A DNA stretch of 61,704 bases from Bacillota bacterium (GCA_022793795.1 JAAWDM010000057.1:1-61704), one strand, 5' to 3'. Positions 10,230 through 19,923 are shown, counted from the stretch's first letter. The notes: generated by a model from the sequence alone, not told the origin. Made by a program: numbers and translations.

Positions 10230-10258
10230 ATCATTTCAGAAACAGGAGAAAGTAGAAG

Positions 10259-11449
10259 ATGAAAAAATATCAGGTTTTTGTCAGTTCGACATATGATGAC
10301 TTAAAGCAGGAAAGAAAAGCAGTTTTAGAAAAAATCAGTGAGTTAGGACAGATTCCAATGGGAATGGAATATTTTTCGGCAAGTAATTCGGCCCAATGGG
10401 ATTTAATTGAGAAGCAAATAAAGTGTTCAGATTATATGGTTATTATTTTGGGTGGACGATATGGAAGCTATCTGACAAACGATTTAGAAAAAAAGAGTTA
10501 TTGCCGAAGAGAATATGATTTGGCAATAAAAGAGGGAATCCCAGTATTGGCATTTTTTAAGTCAGATCTCAAAGAGCAAATTGAGGATAATCCTCTTCTA
10601 AAAGAATTTTATGAGGACATTAAAATTGGAAATGGAAATGGGAGAGAATGTGCATTTTGGAAAAATAAAAAAGAATTGTGTGAGGAGGTAATAAAAGCGC
10701 TGGCGATTGCCTTTATAGATACTCCTAGAAAGGGTTGGAAACATACAGAAAATAATATCTACATGCGTTCAAGAAAAGAGTTGCAGTCCGATTTAGCAAT
10801 TGGAGAACGATTAGGCATGTATGATAAACGTTATAAAGCCATCAGAAAGATAAAAATTATGAATCTGGCAGGTAATTTGATGGTAAATCCAAATATTGCG
10901 GATTATGGACATTTAACTGATATGGGAAAAATTAAACTGGCAGATGCAATGAAAAAGATATTGGAAGAAACGCCGGCAATTGTTCATTTGATTTTAGCTG
11001 AGCCAAACGAACACAATATTTATGACCTGCCGTTTAAAATTTTTAATAGTAGACCGCAAACTCCAGAAATGTGTTTGTTTAGTGCGTTGGAAGTAATGCA
11101 GGAGATGTTAACAAATGGTAGTATATATCAGAAAGCATGGGAAAAAAGTGCAGATATTCAAAGTCAATTTGAATTTGGTGTTGCAAAATTTGTAATTCCA
11201 TACGCAATTTTTAATGTAGAATTTACAGACAAGTATAAATACTATAATCATGTGAAGGTAGACTTATACTGTCCGGCATTGGGAGATGAAGATGAACGAC
11301 GTAGTTTTATCATCTATCAGAGAGAGGATCCGGAAAATTATAAGTTCTTTGTAGACAACTTTGATCGTATTGCTAAGAACCAAAGACTATGCAAAAAAGT
11401 GATTCCAGGTGATTTTAACACATGGAAAGCGAAAAAACTTTTACCATGA
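10259..11449 (+). CDS. DUF4062 domain protein of unknown function
   Basis: This cytoplasmic protein of about 396 residues lacks a signal peptide or membrane segment. Residues 1-110 match DUF4062: an opening QVFVSSTYDDLKQER, then VIILGGRYGS, a nucleoside-deoxyribosyltransferase/TIR-like fold found in several bacterial signalling and defence proteins. I do not recognise the C-terminal 250 residues. AGGAGA stands nine bases before the ATG. It sits inside the run of secreted cohesin/dockerin genes, 29 bases after one and 20 bases before the next, so cotranscription is likely although its compartment differs. The DNA is visibly richer in A/T than genes 1-3. It might sense or regulate, or be an inserted defence-type gene; the sequence does not decide. 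Confidence 0.75.
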   Translation: MKKYQVFVSSTYDDLKQERKAVLEKISELGQIPMGMEYFSASNSAQWDLIEKQIKCSDYMVIILGGRYGSYLTNDLEKKSYCRREYDLAIKEGIPVLAFFKSDLKEQIEDNPLLKEFYEDIKIGNGNGRECAFWKNKKELCEEVIKALAIAFIDTPRKGWKHTENNIYMRSRKELQSDLAIGERLGMYDKRYKAIRKIKIMNLAGNLMVNPNIADYGHLTDMGKIKLADAMKKILEETPAIVHLILAEPNEHNIYDLPFKIFNSRPQTPEMCLFSALEVMQEMLTNGSIYQKAWEKSADIQSQFEFGVAKFVIPYAIFNVEFTDKYKYYNHVKVDLYCPALGDEDERRSFIIYQREDPENYKFFVDNFDRIAKNQRLCKKVIPGDFNTWKAKKLLP

Positions 11450-11469
11450 AAAGATTGGAAGGAATTAAA

Positions 11470-14400
11470 ATGCTGGAAAGAATACGCCGAGGATTGATAT
11501 TGATACTTGTATGTGCATTTGTGGTTACTAGTGCGCAATCGAGTTTGGAGGCCTATGCAACAGAGAATACGGTTATTGCCTATACTGAAGGAGTAGAAGG
11601 CGGCGCTATTTATTTTGATACAGCGACAGGGACGGTTACAGGTTGCGATGAAAGTGTAATCAGTGTGGTTTTGCCTGAAAAAATAAATGGAGTGAATATA
11701 GTATATATAGGGAAAAATGCATTTCGACATTGTGTTAAATTAAAAAAAATAACAATTTCTACAGGAATTACATCAATAGGAGATGCGGCTTTCGTCAATT
11801 GTACTCGTTTACGGGAAATAATAATTCCAGAAGGGGTTACATCAATAGGAGATGCGGCCTTTAATTGTTGTATAAGTTTGAATAAAATAACAATTCCTAA
11901 AGGAGTGACCTTTATAGGAGATGGGGCTTTTTCTGACTGTTGGGTTTTGCAAAATATAACAATTCCAGAGGGAGTAACATCCATAGGAGACACAACTTTT
12001 GAAAATTGTCAGCTTTTAGAAGACATATCAATTCCTGAAAGTATAACATATATAGGTTATGATGCATTCAGGGGATGCAGCCGCTTGAAGAGGATATCGA
12101 TTCCCAATAATGTAACATATATAGGAAGTGGAGCTTTTGAGGATTGTAGAAATTTGATTGATGTAGCAATTTCTGCAAGGATAACCTCCATAGAAAAGGG
12201 TACTTTTAAGAATTGTTCCAGTTTAAAAGAAATAGTAATTCCAAAAGAGGTTACATCGATAGGTTCAGAAGCCTTTTATTGCTGTACAAACTTAAGCAGA
12301 GTAAAAATTCCTGATGAAATGGCGGTCATAGGATATGAGTCGTTTTATAAATGTTGTAATTTGGAAGAAATAATAATCCCAAGGGGAGTGGAATATATAT
12401 CAAGTTCGTCTTTCCGCAGATGTGATAGTTTACAAAAAGTAGTAATTCTGGGGATAATGGTGACTATAAACGGTGGTGCATTTGCTGAATGCAATACTTT
12501 AGATAGTATATGGGGATATCCAGGTTTTAGTGTAGAGACATATGCACAAGAAAACAACATTCCCTTCAAACCAATCAACCTATCCACATCTGTCCCTAAT
12601 GGAAAATATGGTATCTTTGTAACAGACAGCAGTGGAAAACCGATTAAAGGTGCAAAGGTCAGCTGTGAATCATATAATCTGACAACGGATAGTAAAGGCA
12701 GAGTATTGCTTCCTTTATATGGCTTTAGTGACCGGTCAGTCATTACTGTGTCTCACACAGGCTATGGTACATATACTAACCGTAATACCAACTATGAAAA
12801 AAATGAACAGGGATACGATATTGTAGTATTGTATCGCAGCGATGAGCAGCATCTTAGGCTGAAAGGAGTGCTATATAACAACTCACAGGATTTGATGGTT
12901 AAGACGAAAAGGATTACTTTACAAAATGATGTGACAGGGATTCCTTTCTATACGAAGTTCTCCTTAAAATGTCTGCCAATAGAATCTGGAAAGATTGCCA
13001 AATATGAACTCTGGCAGGGAAACAATAAGATAAGTACAACAACGAATGGAATCTTTAGTTTAATAGAGACACAATTTAGCAAAGGTAAGGGGATTGTCGT
13101 TCGCACTTATGATACTTCTGGAAAAAGAATGGATACCCATATTAACTTGGAATTTGTGAAAAGTAACAGCAGTAAAAATTCCATTGAAATTGGGGAAAAA
13201 CTAAAAATCACAATTTCTGATGACATACCGATTCTAGGCGGACAAAGTATTGATATTGACTTATTAAAGGCTCTGCCTTTAGAAATGAAAATATCTGATG
13301 ACTCCGTGTATTTTGGATTGAATGTGAACAAATTTCAATCTCAGAGCGACAAAGATATCAAAAAGTCCATGAATTTACTGAAGGAGGGGGCCATCAGTGT
13401 AAATTCAAAAAACAAGAAGAATATTGAAAATCTAATCAAGCGGTATGGAGCTTCAGATACCAATAAGAAGTTTAAGGTATCGCTAATTGGTTATGGAGAA
13501 GCGAAACTTAATAAGAGCGGATATGTGGATTCCCAGGCAACTATATATTTAGGAATGAAGATAGAAGCGAAAATTTCTGGAGAGTGGAATTGTGTTATTT
13601 ATGTGGTTCCCGTTACAGCCCAGATAGATGGGAAACTTTCAGGGGAGTTTGGTGGAAAATTAGTAATCAATCCAGCATCAGGAAAGGTTGATGCAGATTT
13701 AGTGATAAAACCAAAAGCCTCGGCAAGTCTTTATTTGGGTGTAGGAATTGGAAAGGCTCTTAGCGCCGGAGGATACGGAAGCGTAGAGGGCTCTATGGAA
13801 TGGATACCGTTCGGAAGTAATAGCGGAGTACAGACAGTGGATGCAACCTTAGAAGCGGGAATTAAGGCTTATGTAGCATATTTTGAGTGGAAAAAGGGTT
13901 GCATAAAGAAAACTTGGAATCTGTACACCAGAACCAAAGGCGCTAAAATGCAAAGTGTTTTAGCCTTCGCAGAAAATGATTCTCAAATGTTTAATGGTGA
14001 GGCTTACCATTTACAAGAGACAGGATATCTTGCAAATGAATCTGAATGGTTAGGTGCAGCAAGTGGCTCCAAGAAAAAACTTATGAAGAAGGCTGCAAGT
14101 GGAGAAGGCGAAGGGATTCAGTTCATGGATCTTTTGCAGGGTACATACGAAAATTCGATGCCATCTATTGCATCAAATGGTGAAAAAATGGTAATGGCGT
14201 ATTTAGCGGCCGATCCGATGAGCGACGTTCAGAATATGACCAGGGTAATGTATTCCGTCTTTGATGAATCAACAGGCTCCTGGAAACAGCCTGTTGCATT
14301 GTACGCAAATGGAACCGGCGATTATGCGCCGAAACTATATTCCGATGGAAAAGATATTTATATAATTTATCAAGATACTGATAAGGTTTTAAGTGAAGAG

Positions 14401-16263
14401 GAGACTTCCATCTCTGATTATGCGAAATCGCAGACGATTGTTGCTGCCTGGTTTGATAATGAATCAGAGAGTTTCATGGAAATACAAACTCTATCTGACG
14501 AGACAGATAAGTATTTGACAGATGCTGTGATGGGTTTTGTTGATAATAGAGCAGTTGCAGTATGGGTTTCTAATCCAAATACAGAGGATGTTTTCTGTCA
14601 AAATAGTACGAATGAAATTCATATGAGGCCAATGTGGGGCGAAGAGACAACGGTACTGGCAAGAGATTTAAATTGTATTACAGCGTTAGTAGTGAGTAAT
14701 GAAGGAATTGTTTATGCAACGGATACTGACAATGACTTATCAACTTGCGATGATCAAAAAATGTACTTAATGGATTTTGAAGGACATACCACGTTGATAG
14801 ACGAAGGAATGATATCTTCTGTAAGACTGTGTAAATTGCCTAATTCAGCAGAAGATACATTAGTATGGCTAAAAGATGGTGTATTGACAAAGTTGGAAAA
14901 TAATCATCCTGCGGTGATATTTGATGATGTATCAGTGAATGGGGATTTCTATGTTGAAGGAGATAGTCTGTATTATGTAGCGATGGAGGAAACCGGTTCT
15001 AATTTTTATTCCAGAACCTATGACTCTAGTGAGAACAGATGGATTGAACCAGTGAAGCTTACAGACAGTAAAAAACTTATAGAATTTCCTACCGTAATAA
15101 GTCATAACGGAAGGATTTATACTTGCTTTGTTAATACTCAGATGGCAATCACTGATGAAAATGTGACTCGAACCTGTAATTTGTGCTTAGGTACATTGAA
15201 TGAAGTAACGGATTTGGTACTAACAGATGTCGAGTATAATCCGGCGGATGCAGTAGACGGATTGTTCCCTATAAAAATTACTTTTAAAAATTGTGGTACA
15301 AAGACCGTAGAAAGATCGATAGCCTGCATAAAGGATAAAGATGATGAAACCCAGTATCTGGAAGAAATGGAGATCGTTGAAACACTCCTTCCCGGACAGG
15401 AGACACAGGCCAGTTTTTATTTTAATACCAGAGATATAAAAGAAGGGAGAATTTTGGAAGTTGATATCCATTCTGCAGAAGGAAGCGATCAAACACCGGA
15501 TAATAATGTAGAACATATCAAAATGGATTATGCAGATTTGGCGGTGAACTCTGAACTGATACAAGTTGGAGACATTCAATATCTATATGTCACGGCAATA
15601 AATAAAGGAGAATTTTCAACCTCAGGAATGATGGATATCTCCTGTAAAGATAAGATGACTTACTTATCCCATATTCCAGAACTTGAACCTGGTGAAAAGG
15701 CCACTAACGTGATCAATCTATCTGAGAATGGCGTTTCAAATAATGTCAGTGATGTTATAAATATCAATATAACTGCTGATAAAGAAGAGATGGAACTATA
15801 TGATAACAGAATGTCCATGTATCTGGATTTGGAATATGACATCATATATGATGCTAATGGTGGCGCTGGAACGCCTGAAATTGGAAAGAAGATCTACGAC
15901 ATAGATTACCAGATTCCAAGTGAGCAGCCAGTCCGAGATGGATATACCTTCGTAGGGTGGTCAACGGATGAAAGTGGAACTGCAGCGGAATATACTTCTG
16001 GGGATATGATAAAAAACAACCGTAGTATGGTTCTATATGCAGTATGGAGAAATGGAGACAGTGGGTTCAAACTCGGCGATGTAAATGGAGATGGAAAAAT
16101 AAACGTCACAGACATCAATCTTGTGCGGCTACATATTCTGGGACGAAAGAAACTTACGGAGGAACAAGAGAGAGCCGCAGATATCAATTACGATTCCAAA
16201 ATAAATGTTACAGATATAAATCTTATCAGGCTTCATATTTTGGGAAGAAAAAATATTTCATAA
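11470..16263 (+). CDS. Large secreted LRR protein with InlB-type repeat and C-terminal dockerin
   Basis: ATG 11470 follows GGAAGGAATT and starts directly at a signal peptide (MLERIRRGLILILVC to SLEAYA). In-frame ATGs at 11422 and 11446 are possible but less suited. The mature protein of about 1,570 residues has about 14 BspA-type LRRs (about 30-360), a carboxypeptidase-regulatory/CnaB-like beta sandwich (about 372-440, GKPIKGAKVS), and a long region of unclear identity. A stretch with repeated Trp and Asp resembling a beta-propeller lies at about 885-1280, then a CARDB-like segment. A Listeria-Bacteroides/InlB B-repeat follows (YDANGG to LYAVW, about 1463-1520), and finally a dockerin with loops DVNGDGKINVTD and DINYDSKINVTD. 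There is no cohesin. The dockerin matches the preceding LRR protein, so it is a candidate client docking onto a cohesin encoded nearby. The DNA is A/T-rich. Confidence 0.87.
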   Translation: MLERIRRGLILILVCAFVVTSAQSSLEAYATENTVIAYTEGVEGGAIYFDTATGTVTGCDESVISVVLPEKINGVNIVYIGKNAFRHCVKLKKITISTGITSIGDAAFVNCTRLREIIIPEGVTSIGDAAFNCCISLNKITIPKGVTFIGDGAFSDCWVLQNITIPEGVTSIGDTTFENCQLLEDISIPESITYIGYDAFRGCSRLKRISIPNNVTYIGSGAFEDCRNLIDVAISARITSIEKGTFKNCSSLKEIVIPKEVTSIGSEAFYCCTNLSRVKIPDEMAVIGYESFYKCCNLEEIIIPRGVEYISSSSFRRCDSLQKVVILGIMVTINGGAFAECNTLDSIWGYPGFSVETYAQENNIPFKPINLSTSVPNGKYGIFVTDSSGKPIKGAKVSCESYNLTTDSKGRVLLPLYGFSDRSVITVSHTGYGTYTNRNTNYEKNEQGYDIVVLYRSDEQHLRLKGVLYNNSQDLMVKTKRITLQNDVTGIPFYTKFSLKCLPIESGKIAKYELWQGNNKISTTTNGIFSLIETQFSKGKGIVVRTYDTSGKRMDTHINLEFVKSNSSKNSIEIGEKLKITISDDIPILGGQSIDIDLLKALPLEMKISDDSVYFGLNVNKFQSQSDKDIKKSMNLLKEGAISVNSKNKKNIENLIKRYGASDTNKKFKVSLIGYGEAKLNKSGYVDSQATIYLGMKIEAKISGEWNCVIYVVPVTAQIDGKLSGEFGGKLVINPASGKVDADLVIKPKASASLYLGVGIGKALSAGGYGSVEGSMEWIPFGSNSGVQTVDATLEAGIKAYVAYFEWKKGCIKKTWNLYTRTKGAKMQSVLAFAENDSQMFNGEAYHLQETGYLANESEWLGAASGSKKKLMKKAASGEGEGIQFMDLLQGTYENSMPSIASNGEKMVMAYLAADPMSDVQNMTRVMYSVFDESTGSWKQPVALYANGTGDYAPKLYSDGKDIYIIYQDTDKVLSEEETSISDYAKSQTIVAAWFDNESESFMEIQTLSDETDKYLTDAVMGFVDNRAVAVWVSNPNTEDVFCQNSTNEIHMRPMWGEETTVLARDLNCITALVVSNEGIVYATDTDNDLSTCDDQKMYLMDFEGHTTLIDEGMISSVRLCKLPNSAEDTLVWLKDGVLTKLENNHPAVIFDDVSVNGDFYVEGDSLYYVAMEETGSNFYSRTYDSSENRWIEPVKLTDSKKLIEFPTVISHNGRIYTCFVNTQMAITDENVTRTCNLCLGTLNEVTDLVLTDVEYNPADAVDGLFPIKITFKNCGTKTVERSIACIKDKDDETQYLEEMEIVETLLPGQETQASFYFNTRDIKEGRILEVDIHSAEGSDQTPDNNVEHIKMDYADLAVNSELIQVGDIQYLYVTAINKGEFSTSGMMDISCKDKMTYLSHIPELEPGEKATNVINLSENGVSNNVSDVININITADKEEMELYDNRMSMYLDLEYDIIYDANGGAGTPEIGKKIYDIDYQIPSEQPVRDGYTFVGWSTDESGTAAEYTSGDMIKNNRSMVLYAVWRNGDSGFKLGDVNGDGKINVTDINLVRLHILGRKKLTEEQERAADINYDSKINVTDINLIRLHILGRKNIS

Positions 16264-16272
16264 GGAGGAAAC

Positions 16273-19200
16273 ATGGAGATGAAAAACAAATTTATCTCAA
16301 GCCTGCTTTGCGTGGCAATGGTTCTGACGCTGATATTTTCAAATAGCGTCTTTGCATTTGCTGCAGATAAAGTAGGATTTCACACTGAAATTGAAAAAGC
16401 TTCAGTGAAAAATGACGGTGTTGACACATTCACTGTGGATATCTATTTAGATAGCCCGGTGAAGGCAGCAGGTGTAGAAATACATCTTGCATTTGATACC
16501 GACAAGTTGGAAATGAAGAGTGCAACAAAAGTTAGCAGCCAAGCATTCACTGCGACCACACCTGCAGATGCAAATGCCGGAGGAGGAAGCGCCGGTGTAG
16601 TAAAACTGCTTTTTGAAGATGCGAATATGCAAGGTGCAAATTTTACCGCTGGTAAATTATACTCCATTACATTTGCAACAAAAGCTGATGCAGAAGTGGG
16701 AACCATTACCCCGACTCTGTCTGTGGAAGGACTCAATGATGAAGAAGCAAATCCAATCGACCAAGAAGTGACCGCAAGTGATTCTATTGAAATCTTCCAT
16801 CAGGTGAATACTGCCCAGGCCGTTTCCATCACCGCACCGGTGAAGGGACAGACTCCGCAGGCGACCATCGCAGCAGCAGACGGATATACCGGAACCATCG
16901 CATGGACACCTGCTGATGCAACCTTTGGCGCAGGAAAGGTGTACAAGGCTAACGTAACCCTGACAGCCAAAGATGGCTATCAGTTTGGAAGCGCTGCGAC
17001 TGTAACTGTAGAAGGCGGTACGGTTTCCGGCAAGCAGATTACCGAAGGCGGCAAGAAACTGACCTGCACGGTAGCCTTCCCGGCTACCGCGACTAAGTCT
17101 GTCACCGCTCTGACTATTACCACACCGCCGACTAAGACCAGCTATGTGGAAGGCCAGAATTTTGACAAGACCGGTATGGTCGTTCATGCTACCTATGACG
17201 ATAGCAGCGAGGAAGACGTAACCAATTATGTGGTAAAGGATGGAAATAACCTGACAGTTGGCAAGAGCACCGTTACCATCGAGTTCGGTGGAAAATCTGC
17301 AACCCAGAACATTACGGTTATCGCCAAGGCCATCGAGTCCATCGAAGTGACCAAGGCGCCGACCAAGACCACCTATGTTATCGGCGATACCGAGCTGGAC
17401 AAGACCGGTATGGAGGTTACCGCTACCTACAATGATGGCAGCACCAAGGCTCTTACCGATGCAGAGTACACTGTAAGCGGATTTGATGGAACTGCATTTG
17501 CAGAAGAGCAGGAAATCACCATCACTGCAGGCGGCAAGACCGACACATTCAACATTAAGGTTGACAAAAAGACTTTGACCAAGGATGATTTTACCGTGAC
17601 AGGTTTAACACCGACCTATGACGGCGCTGCAAAAGAAGTGACAGTGACTGCCAAAGACAACACAGCCGGAACCGTTACGGTAAAATATGACGGAAAAGAA
17701 GAAGCGCCGACTGATGCCGGCACCTATGCTGTGACCTTCGACGTTGCAGAAAGCGACGTATATAAGGCAGCAGAAGGACTGGAAGCAGGAAATCTGGTCA
17801 TCGCCAAGAAGGCCATTACCATTACAGACGCTACCGTTACCAAGAGGGCTTACAACGGAACCACTGCAGTAGAGGTAACCGCTGTAGAATTCGACGGCGC
17901 AACCTTGGAAAACGGAGAAGATAAAGATTACACGGTAAAGGGCGCACTGAAGGATGCTAACGCTGGTACTGGAAAAGACGTAACAGTAACCGTAACCTTA
18001 AAGAATCCAAACTACAGCCTGGAAACCTATGTTTTCACAGGAAGCGTAGACATTGATAAGAAGGCCGCACCGACAGTAGCTGCTACCGAAGCGACCGCTA
18101 AAGCAGGCGCTGCTACAGAGCTTCAGGTAAAACTGGCAGGTATTCCGGCTGATGCAGGTACTGCTACCTATGCGGTAGGAACTGCAACAGGGACAGATAC
18201 TATCTTAGCAGAAGCTGCAACCGTGGCAGACGGCGTGGTAACCATTAAGTTAAACAACACTGGAGCGGCAGACGATACTGTAACCATTCCGGTAACCGTA
18301 ACTACCACAAACTATGAAAACATTGCGGCAAACGTAGTGGTAACCTTAACCGACAAGGACGTTCCAGCAGTAACTGCAAAAGACATCACAGTTACTTACA
18401 CAGGAGAAGCAGTAGACGTTAAGAAAGCAGAAGGAAAAGCAACTGTAACTGTTGTGGAAGATGAAGAAAGTGTAGAAAAGGAAGTTGCAGGAACTTGGGC
18501 CTTTGATGGCGACGCACCGGTAGACGTAGCTGATAGCGGTACATTGACCATCGTATTCACACCAGAGGATGAAGAAAAGTATGCAGCTGTAAAGACTACT
18601 ATCACAGTCACCATCGAGAAGGCAACAACCACTGCGACAGCAGAGTTTACAGAAATCACTGGCGCTGGTAAGACGCTGGCAGACGCAGCCCTCAACGTAA
18701 CCAGCCCGGTAGAAGGAACCTTTGCATGGGACGATATCGAAACCACTGCAGTAGAGCAGGGCAGGGCTTACGGATGGACCTTCACACCAAACAGCGGAAA
18801 CTATGAGCCTGTAGAAGGCACCGTAACCCCATGGAAGGCAGCAACACCGAGCGGCGGCGGAAGCTACGTACCAGTAGTCGTAAAGCCGACTGTAACCGTA
18901 AATGGCGAAGGCGGTAAGACCAGCCTTTCTGCTGATGGCAAGACTCTGACCATCACGCCGGATGAAGGTTATGTGGTTGCTTCTGTAACCTTAAACGGTA
19001 AGGACATGGGAGCTGTAACAGAGTTGAAAGACCTGAAAGCTACCGACAAAGTAACCGTAACCTTTGCAAAGAAGGAAGAAGTCACCAGCGAAGAGCTGAT
19101 TGCCCAGGTAAAAGCCGTAAAGATCAAGGCAACCTCCAAGATCGTAAAGATCAATGGCAAGAAGGCTGTGAAGATTACCTGGAAGGCTCCAGAAGCATCT

Positions 19201-19416
19201 GAACTTGATTTCGACGGATTTGATGTATTCCGCTCCACTAAGCGTTACAGCGGATATGGCAAGAAGCCGATCTTTACCACCAAGAATACCAAGTATTACA
19301 ACACCGCGGTAAAGAAGGGCGCTAAGTATTACTATAAAGTACGTGCTTATAAGATTGTAGATGGCAAGAAGGTTTACACCGACTGGTCCACTAAAGCATG
19401 GAGAACTGTAAAATAA
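16273..19416 (+). CDS. Cohesin-bearing multi-Ig surface protein without dockerin
   Basis: GGAGG at 16263-16267 precedes ATG 16273 (ATG 16279 is an alternative). A signal peptide ends near FAFAADK. Residues about 34-175 form a cohesin-like domain, followed by a beta domain (about 178-270) and two bacterial Ig-like domains of the Big_3 kind (about 276-435, with TKTSYVEGQ.FDKTGM and TKTTYVIGDTELDKTGM). Next come MBG/YDG-type repeats (about 437-595) and further beta domains. A Gly/Ser-rich linker (GGGSYVP) leads to a Lys/Tyr-rich fibronectin III-like C-terminus. I see neither LPXTG, SLH nor dockerin, so wall attachment is not explained unless the basic C-terminus does it. As the only chain with a cohesin and no dockerin, it could be the terminal anchor of the assembly. 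That is inference. Confidence 0.85.
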   Translation: MEMKNKFISSLLCVAMVLTLIFSNSVFAFAADKVGFHTEIEKASVKNDGVDTFTVDIYLDSPVKAAGVEIHLAFDTDKLEMKSATKVSSQAFTATTPADANAGGGSAGVVKLLFEDANMQGANFTAGKLYSITFATKADAEVGTITPTLSVEGLNDEEANPIDQEVTASDSIEIFHQVNTAQAVSITAPVKGQTPQATIAAADGYTGTIAWTPADATFGAGKVYKANVTLTAKDGYQFGSAATVTVEGGTVSGKQITEGGKKLTCTVAFPATATKSVTALTITTPPTKTSYVEGQNFDKTGMVVHATYDDSSEEDVTNYVVKDGNNLTVGKSTVTIEFGGKSATQNITVIAKAIESIEVTKAPTKTTYVIGDTELDKTGMEVTATYNDGSTKALTDAEYTVSGFDGTAFAEEQEITITAGGKTDTFNIKVDKKTLTKDDFTVTGLTPTYDGAAKEVTVTAKDNTAGTVTVKYDGKEEAPTDAGTYAVTFDVAESDVYKAAEGLEAGNLVIAKKAITITDATVTKRAYNGTTAVEVTAVEFDGATLENGEDKDYTVKGALKDANAGTGKDVTVTVTLKNPNYSLETYVFTGSVDIDKKAAPTVAATEATAKAGAATELQVKLAGIPADAGTATYAVGTATGTDTILAEAATVADGVVTIKLNNTGAADDTVTIPVTVTTTNYENIAANVVVTLTDKDVPAVTAKDITVTYTGEAVDVKKAEGKATVTVVEDEESVEKEVAGTWAFDGDAPVDVADSGTLTIVFTPEDEEKYAAVKTTITVTIEKATTTATAEFTEITGAGKTLADAALNVTSPVEGTFAWDDIETTAVEQGRAYGWTFTPNSGNYEPVEGTVTPWKAATPSGGGSYVPVVVKPTVTVNGEGGKTSLSADGKTLTITPDEGYVVASVTLNGKDMGAVTELKDLKATDKVTVTFAKKEEVTSEELIAQVKAVKIKATSKIVKINGKKAVKITWKAPEASELDFDGFDVFRSTKRYSGYGKKPIFTTKNTKYYNTAVKKGAKYYYKVRAYKIVDGKKVYTDWSTKAWRTVK

Positions 19417-19431
19417 AATAATACAGTGATG

Positions 19432-19477
19432 AAACACCGCGTCGGCAGGTTTACTACTTGCTTGATGCGGTGTTTTT
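19432..19477 (+). terminator. Rho-independent terminator after the surface-protein operon
   Basis: AAACACCGC at 19432-19440 pairs with GCGGTGTTT, extended inward through G-U pairs and one bulge towards GCAGGT/ACTTGC, and is followed by TTTTT. It lies 15 bases after the last stop codon. Confidence 0.88.
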
Positions 19478-19517
19478 ACTGTGTGGGATTTATGCCCCTA
19501 GGGTAGAAGGTAAGCCC

Positions 19518-19795
19518 TGTTGACACATTTCTTAAAATATATAGTTTTGGTCAAAATTTCAATACATATTTTTACATTTCTAGGCGGATTTTGTATGTCG
19601 ATCCCGCTAATATTGTCACGACTCCCTTTGTTTTGCAAACTGAGTCAACAATTTTATGGGATTTTGTTGACTCAGCGTTGGAAAATCTTTATTTGAGTCA
19701 AAAATTTACAAAATATGGGAGAAAAAAGACGGCTGAGCGGGTAGAAACATCAAAAATTTTGACACGCCTACTTGATTTTGAAAAATGTGTCAACA
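19518..19795. mobile_element. MITE-like inverted-repeat element, copy 1
   Basis: This non-coding element begins TGTTGACACATTTC and ends AAAAATGTGTCAACA, giving near-perfect terminal inverted repeats. Internally it has ACTGAGTCAACA facing TGTTGACTCA and several more TTGAC(A/T)C words. Reverse-complemented copy 2 (29178-29456) aligns well over its left part, including ACTCCCTTTGTTT and the GTTTTGGTCAAAA block, while the right part has diverged. No target duplication is evident. No transposase is encoded, so it would need one in trans. The repeated TTGAC words could be transposase-binding sites, as in Tn7-type ends, but that is inference. Confidence 0.75.
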
Positions 19796-19894
19796 GCGAT
19801 TGCGGGCCAAGGATCAAAGAATTGATGGTCAGATCAAGGGAGGGCAAGGGGTCAAGGAGGCAAGGCCATATTTATACCGTTTTTTGGAATTATA

Positions 19895-19923
19895 TAGACA
19901 GAAGTCCTTAAAAATATTATAAT
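19895..19923 (+). promoter_or_regulatory. Sigma-A-type promoter for the kinase-LRR-MoxR operon
   Basis: TAGACA at 19895-19900, a 17-base spacer and TATAAT at 19918-19923. It lies between MITE copy 1 and the kinase start, so the operon has its own promoter independent of the upstream surface-protein run. The rest of 19796-19991 shows no gene. Confidence 0.7.

Noticed and set aside
19591-19911. Open frame of about 106 codons over MITE copy 1
   Set aside because: It runs through the terminal repeat, lacks a ribosome site, has no family resemblance and is not kept in the homologous copy 2.
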